This document shows positions 21,406 to 28,706 of a stretch of DNA of 64,000 bases, piece by piece. The stretch lies in assembly GCF_900095865.1 (NCBI RefSeq), contig NZ_FMIZ01000007.1:1486530-1550529 (forward strand). Reading direction: 5' to 3'. The notes under the pieces were generated by a model. That model was not told the DNA's origin. It saw nothing but the letters and a program-made list of their open reading frames with translations, and did not search any database. Position 1 is the first letter of the stretch, and each line of letters starts with the position of its first letter. Source of the stretch: Massilioclostridium coli. GTDB taxonomy: Bacteria > Bacillota > Clostridia > Oscillospirales > Ruminococcaceae. A program made the position numbers and the translations under genes.

Positions 21406-21706
21406 CGGCAACGAAGTCCGGCAACGGGCTTCAAAAAACCTCAAACATAGTCCTATCTGGCTCTTTTACTATTTTTACTTTTTTCTTTGATTTCTCCGTT
21501 GCTTTCGTTGCCGGAGAAGAAAACTCCTTGTAAATAAAGGGGTTTTAAGGGATTAGCCCTGCAACGGGGTCGGCAACGGGATAGCAACTGGCTCGGCAAC
21601 ACGGTCAGTTTTTCAGAATGGAAGTTCCATCTGTCGGGCTTCTTCCTCGGTCAGTTCCCGAAAACCGTCAAGCAAATTTGAGCCTGTTGCCGATAGCTCG
21701 TTGCCG
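21406..21706. repeat. Iteron-like CGGCAAC/GTTGCCG repeats, possible replication origin
   Basis: Seven copies of the 7-mer CGGCAAC or its complement lie within 300 bp: 21406, 21419, 21507 (complement), 21571, 21594, 21686 (complement) and 21700 (complement). Several extend to CGGCAACG(GG). Most lie between tnpW and the VapE-like gene, and the last two are inside its 3' end. Clustered iterons beside helicase and primase genes suggest an origin for replication of the circular form. The function is inferred. Confidence 0.5.
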
Positions 21707-22977
21707 GACGGTGGGGTGCGTTCCCATCCTCGCTGTCTGCCGTACTTAGCAAAGATACGGGGATTTGAAAATGGTGTCCATCCCTCGATGCTGTTGTTCA
21801 TAATCTCGTTGATTTCTCGGATTTCCCATTGCTTCGGCTCGTCAAAGGGATGGTTCAGAGCTTCTGCATAGATCAGCTTGGAGCAGACCTGTGTGCCGTT
21901 GTAATTATCAAGGAAAGACTGTATCAGTCCTGCCTTGGTGTCCTCCGGCATGAATTGCTTTTGCAGTTCTTTCAGTTCCTTGTCCATATCCTTGGATAAG
22001 GTCAGCTTTACAGGGAAATTGTGATAGATGAACATGGCTTCTGCCCACATAAGGTCAATGAACGCTCTGGATGCAGCTTCATCTTCCAGAATGTGAACCA
22101 CGGCATTTTCGGGGTGTACCATGATGGGCAGGAACCTACGGTTGCCGCTTCGGTCAAGGGGCAGGAAGTCCATCGTATTGGAAGAACCGCCGAACACGCA
22201 TTGACGGAGCCTGTCTGCCGGATGGGTTTCATACGGCACTTTATAGGTTTCTTTCGCTCTGCTGATAAAGGACTTAATATCCTCAATGCTCTTGGCATTG
22301 GCTGTGGCAATCATTTCCGACATTTCGATTATCCAATGCCCCTGCATCTTGCGGTAAACATTGTCATCGTCAATCTTCTTTAGGTCATCGGAAAACCATT
22401 CGTCCTTGACTGCCAGCAGACGGAAGAAAGTGGACTTTCCTGCACCTTGCCCACCAACAAGGCAGAGCATGACTTCAAATTTGCATCCGGGTTTGAACAC
22501 TCTGCTGATAGCTCCCAACATGAACAGTCGCAAACATTGATAGGTGTACTCGCTGTCCTCTGCACCGAGGAAACGGGTCAGAGCGTAGCGGATGCGTTCT
22601 GTGCCGTCCCATTCCAGACTGTTCAGATAGTCACGGATGGGGTGGTACTTATTGCAGTCAGCGACAATGGAGATAGCTTTCTGGATTTTCTTCTCGCTCG
22701 TCAGTCCGTATTTATCTTCCAGATAGAGCATCAGATAATTCAGATCTGTATCATTGAGTGTCGCTGTCTGCTTGCTCCACCAAAGGGGCTTTACAATGTC
22801 GATACGCTCCGTGAGAATGTTGTACCTGACAGCACCTTGCAGATATGGGTCATTCTGAAATACCGTCAGACAGTTCCTTATGCTGTTCTTGATAGCTCCG
22901 CTATCGGTCAAGTCCAGACTTCCTCTGACTTCTTCCACGGTCATGGTTGGCTGTGGGGTCTGCAAATCGCTGTTCAA
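21613..22977 (-). CDS. VapE-like P-loop helicase/replication protein
   Basis: A 454-aa protein of the virulence-associated protein E family, superfamily-3-like ATPases used by phages, satellites and mobilizable elements for replication. The P-loop is GGQGAGKSTFFRLL near residue 176. Other family features are PIRDYLNSLEWDGTERI upstream of the ATPase, WIIEMSEM as Walker B, and GGSSNTMDFLPLDRSGNRRF as motif C with arginine finger. The start overlaps the end of the CHC2 primase gene by 77 nt. Together the two proteins probably drive replication of the excised element. Confidence 0.9.
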   Translation of the reverse strand: MNSDLQTPQPTMTVEEVRGSLDLTDSGAIKNSIRNCLTVFQNDPYLQGAVRYNILTERIDIVKPLWWSKQTATLNDTDLNYLMLYLEDKYGLTSEKKIQKAISIVADCNKYHPIRDYLNSLEWDGTERIRYALTRFLGAEDSEYTYQCLRLFMLGAISRVFKPGCKFEVMLCLVGGQGAGKSTFFRLLAVKDEWFSDDLKKIDDDNVYRKMQGHWIIEMSEMIATANAKSIEDIKSFISRAKETYKVPYETHPADRLRQCVFGGSSNTMDFLPLDRSGNRRFLPIMVHPENAVVHILEDEAASRAFIDLMWAEAMFIYHNFPVKLTLSKDMDKELKELQKQFMPEDTKAGLIQSFLDNYNGTQVCSKLIYAEALNHPFDEPKQWEIREINEIMNNSIEGWTPFSNPRIFAKYGRQRGWERTPPSGNELSATGSNLLDGFRELTEEEARQMELPF

Positions 22978-23527
22978 GTTTCATCACCTCTTTTCTTTGC
23001 TCGGCAACCAGAGCTTTCTTTTCTTCGGGAGTGCCGTACAAGAGAATATCAAGCAGATATTCGATATAGCTTTCTCTTTGCAGGGCTTCCACGAACAGGG
23101 GATGCCATTCATCCTCCGGCTGTTTCGGTGCGTACTGCTGTTTCCATGCTCGGAGAGAGTGGAAGTAATCGGTCAGCACCTTGTAGCATCGGTTTTCTTC
23201 CTGTTGGTATCTCTGTTCGGGGGTGGGTTCTCTTATCTTGGGTCTGACGGATGGCTTCTGTCTGCTGTCATAGCAGATACCAAAATCATCAGCCAATTTC
23301 ATGGCGGCTTCTTTGCTCGGCAGTCCGAACAGTCGGGAAACAAAATCAACTGCATCTCCGTCCGCTTGACAAGCGAAACAATGAAAACGCATATCCACTT
23401 TCATGCTCGGATTTTTGTCATTGTGGAACGGGCAGACTGCCATGCCGTGACGGTTGACACGGATGCCGTACATCTCTGCCGCCTGTCGGGTGGTAACATT
23501 GCCTTTTACTGCTTCAAATACATTCAT
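22901..23527 (-). CDS. CHC2 zinc-finger primase-like protein
   Basis: A 208-aa protein starting MNVFEAVKGNVTTRQAAE at 23527, with AAAGGA upstream. The CHC2-type zinc ligands are Cys32, His35, Cys50 and Cys53 (CPFHNDKNPS ... RFHCFACQ), as in the N-terminal domain of DnaG primases. There is no Toprim catalytic domain, so it may act with the VapE-like ATPase encoded just downstream or serve only in DNA binding. The C-terminal half is helical and charged. Confidence 0.87.
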   Translation of the reverse strand: MNVFEAVKGNVTTRQAAEMYGIRVNRHGMAVCPFHNDKNPSMKVDMRFHCFACQADGDAVDFVSRLFGLPSKEAAMKLADDFGICYDSRQKPSVRPKIREPTPEQRYQQEENRCYKVLTDYFHSLRAWKQQYAPKQPEDEWHPLFVEALQRESYIEYLLDILLYGTPEEKKALVAEQRKEVMKLEQRFADPTANHDRGRSQRKSGLDR

Positions 23528-23548
23528 TGCATCATCCTTTCGGGAAAC

Positions 23549-23592
23549 AAAAAAGGCACTCGACATTTTCGCAAAGAAAACGGCAAGTGCCT
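23549..23592 (-). terminator. Rho-independent terminator after mobA
   Basis: Arms 23584-23592 and 23554-23562 (AGGCACTTG pairing with CGAGTGCCT, one wobble), followed on the minus strand by UUUUUU. It lies between the relaxase stop and the primase start, so mobilization and replication genes form separate units. Confidence 0.75.
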
Positions 23593-23593
23593 G

Positions 23594-25189
23594 TTAGAGT
23601 TCCATATTCTGTTTTTTGTGCTGCGGAGATTTTTGCTCCGGCTGTTTCTTGCCCTGCTCCTGCAGGAACTTCATTTTCTCCGTTACGGAGTGTTTCGGTT
23701 CGGGTTTCTTCTCAACTGCCTGTTCCGGCGTGAGGACTTTGCCGACCCAGTAGCGAATATCTTTCATCGGCTGTAATTCCTCTTTGACCGTAGCAAGCTG
23801 TCCGGCAAGCTCGGTGTGGGTTGCTTTCAGTTTGTCATACTCTGTTTGCAGGGCATCCAGATTGACATTCAAATCAACGCCCTGTTTTTTCAGATAACGG
23901 AACGCCTTGTTGAAGCTATCCAGTTCGTCCTTGTGACTTTCTGCATAAGCGGCTTGCCTTGCTTTCCAACCGATTTTCAGATATTTGTCATGGACTGCCT
24001 TGTGGGTCTTGCAATCGGCAACCGCAGTCTGAATAGCGGTAATGACTTTCATTCGGTTCGATGCGGTTTTCATTTCCTTGCTGATTGCTCCGGCTTTCTC
24101 ATTCACACCTTGCAGGGCGGTGTCCAAATCTTCCAGAGTGAAAAGCTCATGTTCTTTCAAATAGATCAGAGCTTTGGAGACAGCTTTCAAATCATCGGCT
24201 GTGCCTTTCTGCTGTCCGTACCTCGACCATTCGCTGCGTTCTGACTTTCGCAGATTCATATAATCACGGAGCAGATTGGAGAGATTGGGCGAAGCATTTT
24301 TCTTTTCGGCTTCCACTTCTGCAAAGGCTTCTTTGGTCGCTTCCAGAATATCCGCAATCCAGTCTCGCAGACTTTTGATGGTACTGCGGATAGCGTTCAT
24401 CATGCGGTTAGCGGCTTTAATGTCTCGGTTCAGATTGCCGATATTGGTTTCAATGCCCTTGCGTTCCAGAGCAGAGACAGCGGCTCCCATGTGAACAGTC
24501 GGGATAATATCAAGTCCCTGTCTTTCATAGGAACGCATATCCACACGCTCAGCACTTCCGGCAAGCTCCAGATATTTATTCTGAATGACTTCCCATCCGT
24601 GTCTCCATTCCTCGGCATGATACTGTTCGTTCCAGTCAACGGTATCTTCCTTATGGCTTTTCCATCTGCCGGACGGGAGCTTGATACGCTCGCCGTTCTC
24701 GTCAAGGTCATAAACCTTTCGGCTCTTGGGCATCCACTTTCCGTTTTCATCAATGGCTCGCATGGTCAGCATGATGTGGCAATGGGGATTGTGTCCCGGA
24801 GGATCTGGGTCATGGATTGCAAAATCACAACACATTCCTTTGGACACGAAATGCTCATTGCAGTATTCCTGCATCATCTGCGGACACATTTCAAGTGGCA
24901 TTTCTCTCGGCAGGGCAACAACGAAACGCCTTGCAAGCTGTGAGTTCCATTGCTTCTCCACTTCCTCGGCAGAGTTCCAGAGTGTAGCTCGGTCTGCGTA
25001 TTCGGGTGGTGCATTGGTTGGGAGCATGATTTCCGTGTAAACAACCTCATGCTGTTTTCTGCGGTGGTCTTTGTGCTTCTGGTCATACTCGGAAAACAAT
25101 TTATCTCCGGCTTGGTAGGCGGCTCCGGCAACGGCAGAGTTGCCTTTGCTTCTCTGAACAATTCGTATGTTCAGATGGGGTACTGGCAT
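23594..25189 (-). CDS. mobA: MobA/MobL family relaxase (MOBQ)
   Basis: A 531-aa relaxase that nicks the element oriT and leads the strand into a conjugation channel. The N-terminus MPVPHLNIRIVQRSKGNSAV and AAYQAGDK, with Tyr25 as likely nucleophile, fit MOBQ. The metal-binding histidines are His133, His136 and His138 in GHNPHCHIML. The second half is a long coiled-coil and charged region. A gap of about 290 bp upstream holds a MOBQ-like nick sequence. This relaxase belongs to the nested element and not to the ICE. Confidence 0.92.
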   Translation of the reverse strand: MPVPHLNIRIVQRSKGNSAVAGAAYQAGDKLFSEYDQKHKDHRRKQHEVVYTEIMLPTNAPPEYADRATLWNSAEEVEKQWNSQLARRFVVALPREMPLEMCPQMMQEYCNEHFVSKGMCCDFAIHDPDPPGHNPHCHIMLTMRAIDENGKWMPKSRKVYDLDENGERIKLPSGRWKSHKEDTVDWNEQYHAEEWRHGWEVIQNKYLELAGSAERVDMRSYERQGLDIIPTVHMGAAVSALERKGIETNIGNLNRDIKAANRMMNAIRSTIKSLRDWIADILEATKEAFAEVEAEKKNASPNLSNLLRDYMNLRKSERSEWSRYGQQKGTADDLKAVSKALIYLKEHELFTLEDLDTALQGVNEKAGAISKEMKTASNRMKVITAIQTAVADCKTHKAVHDKYLKIGWKARQAAYAESHKDELDSFNKAFRYLKKQGVDLNVNLDALQTEYDKLKATHTELAGQLATVKEELQPMKDIRYWVGKVLTPEQAVEKKPEPKHSVTEKMKFLQEQGKKQPEQKSPQHKKQNMEL

Positions 25190-25439
25190 TTTGTTTGAAC
25201 CTCCTTTCTCGGTGCAATAAAAAATGACCGATACTTTTCAGCAGCGGTCAGATGGGGAAAGTATAAAACTTGCTGACGGTGAATGATTGCCTTGCAATCG
25301 TTCCTGGGCGGCAAGTCCACAAAGGGGTAGCTGTCGCAAGACAGCGCAGGGGAAGTGTAGCTTCCTCTGGATGATTGGAGCAAAGGTCTTTTGCGGAAAT
25401 CATCAAGCTCCCTGCAAGGGGCTTTCGGCAGAACGCAAT

Positions 25440-25490
25440 CACCATCTTTAGGTGGTGTATAATTGCGCCCTGTTTCTCAACAGGGTTTTT
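25440..25490 (+). other. Candidate oriT of the nested element
   Basis: The 290-bp gap 25199-25488 between mobA and the DUF3847 gene is rich in dyads, for example GCTGTC-GCAA-GACAGC. At 25460-25471 the plus strand reads TAATTGCGCCCT, one mismatch from the RSF1010-type MOBQ nick region TAAGTGCGCCCT, and it follows a short inverted repeat (CACC/GGTG, 25440-25454). A hairpin CCCTGTT/AACAGGG with T5 (25468-25490) overlaps it. This is inference from similarity and position next to a MOBQ relaxase. Confidence 0.6.
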
Positions 25491-25794
25491 AGCTCCCGTT
25501 CGGTTGCTCATTTTCCTTTCGGTTCGCAATCAGCATATTCAGCTTCTTTTGAACCGCTTCGCTGTGGAAGATGAAAGTCAGAAGCTCCATCACATCATCG
25601 TCCGTCAGAATGGTCGGTTCTCTCAAAAAGGTTTCCAACATTCCGGCACGAGTACAAAGGCGGTGGGTTCTCTCGCTTCGGGTCAGTCGCTTGATTTCGC
25701 TTTCCAGTCGCTTTTCCTTGTGCTTGGCTGCGGTCAGCTTTTTCTCCGCAACATACTGTTCTCGTTTCAGCTTTTCCAACTTCTCATTGGACAT
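25489..25794 (-). CDS. DUF3847 family protein, probable mobilization accessory
   Basis: A 101-aa protein starting MSNEKLEKLKREQYVAEKKL at 25794, with AAAGGAG eight nt upstream. A longer start (25872) would run through the terminator of the previous operon, so it is rejected. An N-terminal Lys/Glu-rich coiled coil is followed by a conserved patch (THRLCTRAGMLETFLREP). The protein fits DUF3847, which is found before MobA/MobL relaxases and resembles MobC-like accessory proteins. It probably helps the relaxase at oriT. Confidence 0.8.
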   Translation of the reverse strand: MSNEKLEKLKREQYVAEKKLTAAKHKEKRLESEIKRLTRSERTHRLCTRAGMLETFLREPTILTDDDVMELLTFIFHSEAVQKKLNMLIANRKENEQPNGS

Positions 25795-25823
25795 CGGGTC
25801 AACTCCTTTCGCAATAATGGATA

Positions 25824-25857
25824 AAACAAAAGCGACCAACTTTTTACGGTTGATCGC
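25824..25857 (-). terminator. Rho-independent terminator of the PadR/HAAS/lipoprotein operon
   Basis: Stem arms 25849-25857 and 25832-25840 (nine pairs with one wobble), loop GTAAAAA, then UUUUGUUUU on the minus strand, directly after the lipoprotein stop at 25872. Confidence 0.85.
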
Positions 25858-25871
25858 CTTTGGCTTAGTCA

Positions 25872-26309
25872 TTATTCAAATGAAATGTAAATAGTTAAAT
25901 TATCGGGTATGTAGCTGATACTCAATCCTTTTTCGTCATTAGATAGAAGCGTACCAATAGAAACATAGTCCTGTCCCTTGATTTCTTCTGATACATCCTC
26001 AATCACGGAGAAGCCTTCTTGTTTCAACAGCTCCATATATTCGTTATAAGCACTTTCGTCTATATCTACAATGCTGATACTGCAATTCTCGTGTTCTGTA
26101 TCGAGCATAGCCCACGCAACTGTACCGGACGGAACAGGAAGTCCCTCTGTGTATTCATTCACAGGCCATACACCCTCATCAAGCATCGTAATACTTTCAG
26201 ATTGTGTATTGCTTGTGTTTCCTGTGCCAGTTGGTGTTGTTCCCAGGTTGGAACACGCTGTCAATGACAGCATAAGTAAAACCGCAAGTATTGAAATATA
26301 TTTTTTCAT
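25872..26309 (-). CDS. Secreted lipoprotein, cargo of the nested element
   Basis: A 145-aa protein with a lipoprotein signal peptide: a hydrophobic core (ISILAVLLMLSL) and the lipobox LTAC, with Cys19 as the lipidated residue. After a Thr/Asn-rich spacer it has a small alpha/beta domain (MLDEGVWPVNEYTEGLPVP). I do not recognise a named function. It is the third gene of an operon with PadR and a HAAS-domain membrane protein, 2 nt after the latter, so it is presumably induced when PadR is released. Confidence 0.8.
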   Translation of the reverse strand: MKKYISILAVLLMLSLTACSNLGTTPTGTGNTSNTQSESITMLDEGVWPVNEYTEGLPVPSGTVAWAMLDTEHENCSISIVDIDESAYNEYMELLKQEGFSVIEDVSEEIKGQDYVSIGTLLSNDEKGLSISYIPDNLTIYISFE

Positions 26310-26311
26310 AG

Positions 26312-26770
26312 TTACCTCCTGTTGTTTCGGACTGTTCGGATAATCTGAATGACAGCAAATGTAACAGCGATTATGCCGACCACTAAAATGACTTGTGATG
26401 CATCAAAACCGAAAGTCCCCTCAACTTGAATGTTTGTCATTGCGTCTGCTTGCCCGATAGCTCCATCTGGCACTTTATCAGATTTTGCAGTAGCATAAAT
26501 TACAAAAGCAACAACAGCTACCACAAGGGAAGTAACGCTTGAAATAATCCCTTTTCGTTTCTGGGGAGCAGAATTATCAATTCCAAACTGTTCTGCTGTA
26601 TTGTCAGCAAATTCTTTTGGTGTCCCCAACCTTTCGATTACCTGTTGTTCAGTTTCTCCATGCTCTGCAGCAGAAGCAAAGATTTCATTCAGATCACGCA
26701 CAACCTCAGTTTTGGCTTTGCGTGATAAATTCAATTCCTTTTCAACCTGCTTAATATATTGTTCTTTCAT
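26312..26770 (-). CDS. HAAS/DUF1700-type membrane protein partnered with PadR
   Basis: A 152-aa protein starting MKEQYIKQVEKELNLSRKAK at 26770. The N-terminal 75 residues form the helical HAAS/DUF1700-like domain (EQQVIERLGTPKEFADNTAE). Two membrane helices follow (SSVTSLVVAVVAFVIYATA and VILVVGIIAVTFAVIQII). The start overlaps the padR stop as ATGA, showing translational coupling. PadR-HAAS pairs are a known arrangement in which the membrane partner is thought to modulate the repressor. Confidence 0.82.
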   Translation of the reverse strand: MKEQYIKQVEKELNLSRKAKTEVVRDLNEIFASAAEHGETEQQVIERLGTPKEFADNTAEQFGIDNSAPQKRKGIISSVTSLVVAVVAFVIYATAKSDKVPDGAIGQADAMTNIQVEGTFGFDASQVILVVGIIAVTFAVIQIIRTVRNNRR

Positions 26771-27126
26771 TCTGACACCTCCGTTTGTTGATAGCTGGCG
26801 ATAAAGCCATTTACGCAATCTGTGTAGCTTGCCCAAAACATAATCAATTCCTGTAAAACTTCCTTTCCTTTGGGAGTAAGGGAGTAATATTTCTTAGAGC
26901 CACCATTAGCTGCCGCTGGTGCTAAACGACATTGAATTAGCTCTGCCTCCTGCAAGCGATACAGAATAGGGTAAATCGTCCCCTCTTTCGCATATCCCAA
27001 AACAGACGCACTGTTATTTAACTCTGTGATAATTTCATAGCCATAGGTTTCTTTGCGTCCGATTAAGGATAAGAGTATCATTTCAAGAGAGCCTTTTTTG
27101 AATTGTTGCACATACTTATTATCCAT
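26767..27126 (-). CDS. PadR family transcriptional repressor
   Basis: A 119-aa winged-helix regulator. The PadR pattern is clear: KKGSLEMILLSLIGRKETYG, YEIITEL, KEGTIYPILYRLQEAELI, then KKYYSLTPKGKEVLQEL. It is the first gene of a three-gene operon. An 11-bp inverted repeat directly downstream of the -10 box is a likely autorepression operator. The ligand is unknown. Confidence 0.93.
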   Translation of the reverse strand: MDNKYVQQFKKGSLEMILLSLIGRKETYGYEIITELNNSASVLGYAKEGTIYPILYRLQEAELIQCRLAPAAANGGSKKYYSLTPKGKEVLQELIMFWASYTDCVNGFIASYQQTEVSE

Positions 27127-27141
27127 ACTCTCTACCTCACT

Positions 27142-27208
27142 TTAGTTTTGCTAATTAGCATCCCTAAATAGCAAAACTAATTATACTACGGTCTGCAAGT
27201 TCAGTCAA
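27142..27208 (-). promoter_or_regulatory. padR promoter with inverted-repeat operator
   Basis: Minus strand: TTGACT (27203-27208), 17-nt spacer, TATAAT (27180-27185). Overlapping the -10 and the start site is a perfect 11-bp inverted repeat, TTAGTTTTGCT/AGCAAAACTAA (27142-27152 with 27170-27180), with an inner palindrome GCTAATTAGC (27150-27159). The position is that of a repressor site; PadR autoregulation is inferred. Confidence 0.8.
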
Positions 27209-27352
27209 TATAGTTTGAAAGAAATTCACATCTATAGCGGTAAATTTTACATTTTCGTCATATTCGATACCTTATACATCCCTATGTACTTGCGGTCAAA
27301 ACATCGGATACAGACCCGACATTTTGACCGCATATCAACCCTAAACGCTACA

Positions 27353-27643
27353 TTATTCCGTCTGACTGGCGAAACCGTTTTGCTTGGCGTTCTCGCTTGC
27401 TTTTCGTCTGCGTTCCTCGCTGTACGGCGGTTGCAGACGGATGGACAGTCGGGATTTGTCCAGAACATAGGTCACGCCGCCTTGGTCATAAGTCTTATCC
27501 AGTCGGCAGAGGTCGGGGTACTTCTTGGAGAACGATGCCAGTCTGTTTCTCAGTCCGGCGTTGTAGGTCTGGATGTGTGCTGTGTCCTCGCCCTCGTTGA
27601 ACAGGACGATGGTTTCCTTTTCATACTTCGTCAGCTTCGCCAT
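27353..27643 (-). CDS. Small conserved protein of Tn4451-like elements, unknown function
   Basis: A 96-aa protein starting MAKLTKYEKETIVLFNEGED at 27643, with GAGAGGA five nt upstream. It has a helix-rich N-terminus and a basic tail (RRRKASENAKQNG). I recognise it only as a type of small protein common in such mobilizable elements. It overlaps the end of the gene upstream by 23 nt, so the two are translated together. DNA binding is possible given the basic tail but not shown. Confidence 0.7.
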   Translation of the reverse strand: MAKLTKYEKETIVLFNEGEDTAHIQTYNAGLRNRLASFSKKYPDLCRLDKTYDQGGVTYVLDKSRLSIRLQPPYSEERRRKASENAKQNGFASQTE

Positions 27644-27914
27644 AGCAATCCTCTCTGCGGTCATTCAGCACACGCTCCATAACTGCCTTGTCGTGGTAGT
27701 ATTCATCCATTCGTACACGCAGATTGTGGTAGAAGCAGCGATACCATCTGTCCGCACCCTCTGCACTCAGCTTGATGGAGAGCATATAAAACAGCTTCTT
27801 CGCCGCAGGATCGGGAGCAATGGCAGCTACCAAACGCAAACGCTCAATAGTGGCTTTGCGGTTAGGGCAACCAAAGGCATACAGGGCTTCCATTTCGTTA
27901 AGGTTCATTTTCAT
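27621..27914 (-). CDS. Small conserved protein of the nested element, unknown function
   Basis: A 97-aa protein starting MKMNLNEMEALYAFGCPNRK at 27914, with AAGGAGG eight nt upstream. It is predicted helical, with RLRLVAAIAPDPAAKKLFYM and a Tyr/Arg-rich C-terminal half. The longer open frame upstream runs through the terminator at 27939-27985 and is not used. No named domain is recognised. It sits between the DUF6809-like gene and the 96-aa gene. Confidence 0.7.
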   Translation of the reverse strand: MKMNLNEMEALYAFGCPNRKATIERLRLVAAIAPDPAAKKLFYMLSIKLSAEGADRWYRCFYHNLRVRMDEYYHDKAVMERVLNDRREDCYGEADEV

Positions 27915-27938
27915 AGTGTTTTCCTCCTTGAATGTTGG

Positions 27939-27985
27939 TAAAAATAAAAGCGACAGAGACTTCACAAGGAAATGCCTGTCGCTTT
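27939..27985 (-). terminator. Rho-independent terminator after the recombinase operon
   Basis: Perfect 10-bp stem (AAAGCGACAG at 27947-27956 with CTGTCGCTTT at 27976-27985) followed on the minus strand by a U-rich tract. It ends the recombinase-tnpV-DUF6809-like transcript. Confidence 0.8.
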
Positions 27986-28029
27986 GTTTACGATATGAAA
28001 TTGTTGGGTCTGGACTTATGAAATTCGGC

Positions 28030-28311
28030 TTATTCTTTCGGCTTAAACTCTGGATGCTCATAGACTTCCTTCATCAGCAGAACGCCCATAGCAAAACCAT
28101 ACTTGAATTGCTCTTTGTTCTGAATGTTCTGGCTGTCTGCCAGACGGTCATTGAGCCTTTCCAACTTCTCATAGTCCTCTTTGCTTAACTTCTGTTCAAA
28201 GTAGCTCATAATAGTTGTTGCGGCTTCGTTGGCTTCCCAAAATGCTTTGCATTTCGGAACAACAGTTTCTGACGGATAAATCTGCCCGTCAAAGATGGCA
28301 TCTAAAATCAT
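28030..28311 (-). CDS. DUF6809-like small protein
   Basis: A 93-aa protein starting MILDAIFDGQIYPSETVVPK at 28311, with AAAGGAG nine nt upstream. The central part (YFEQKLSKEDYEKLERLNDR) and the end (FKYGFAMGVLLMKEVYE) fit the small helical DUF6809-type proteins of Firmicute mobile elements. The function is unknown. It is the third gene of the recombinase operon, 17 nt after tnpV. Confidence 0.72.
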   Translation of the reverse strand: MILDAIFDGQIYPSETVVPKCKAFWEANEAATTIMSYFEQKLSKEDYEKLERLNDRLADSQNIQNKEQFKYGFAMGVLLMKEVYEHPEFKPKE

Positions 28312-28328
28312 AAGTTCACGCTCCTTTC

Positions 28329-28706
28329 TCAGCAGTAAATCATTTCGTGCTTGACGATTTCCTCGGCTCGGTTGCGGATGGAGTTCATGGCTTGCACCCA
28401 TAACATCTGGTCGATAGCTTTCAGAGCTTCGGTCACATTCTCCGCTTTCTTCATCTGCTCGATGATGCAGTCGCATCTTGCCGTTGCCTGTTCATTCAGA
28501 TCAGCAAGGTAAGTATGCAGCTTGCAGGAGAGAACAAGGGTGGAATACTCGGCAGGGCGATACTGTTTCAAATATGCCCTGTGGAGATTTCCCCATTTTC
28601 CGATGGGGCGGTGTTCCTCCGGCAGCTTCAAGTCCGGCACATAGTAATCGCCTACAAGGATGTAGTCGATACCGTTTTCATGGATTCGGGGCTTCAATTC
28701 TTTCAT
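28329..28706 (-). CDS. tnpV: TnpV family protein of the nested element
   Basis: A 125-aa TnpV homologue: VGDYYVPDLKLPEE, IGKWGNLHRAYLKQYR, LVLSCKLHTYLADLNEQA and a C-terminal AEEIVKHEMIY. The start overlaps the recombinase stop as ATGA, so it is translationally coupled to the recombinase. This linkage suggests a role in, or dependence on, the transposition unit, although none is proven for the family. It is the third TnpV in the window and differs clearly from the other two. Confidence 0.9.
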   Translation of the reverse strand: MKELKPRIHENGIDYILVGDYYVPDLKLPEEHRPIGKWGNLHRAYLKQYRPAEYSTLVLSCKLHTYLADLNEQATARCDCIIEQMKKAENVTEALKAIDQMLWVQAMNSIRNRAEEIVKHEMIYC

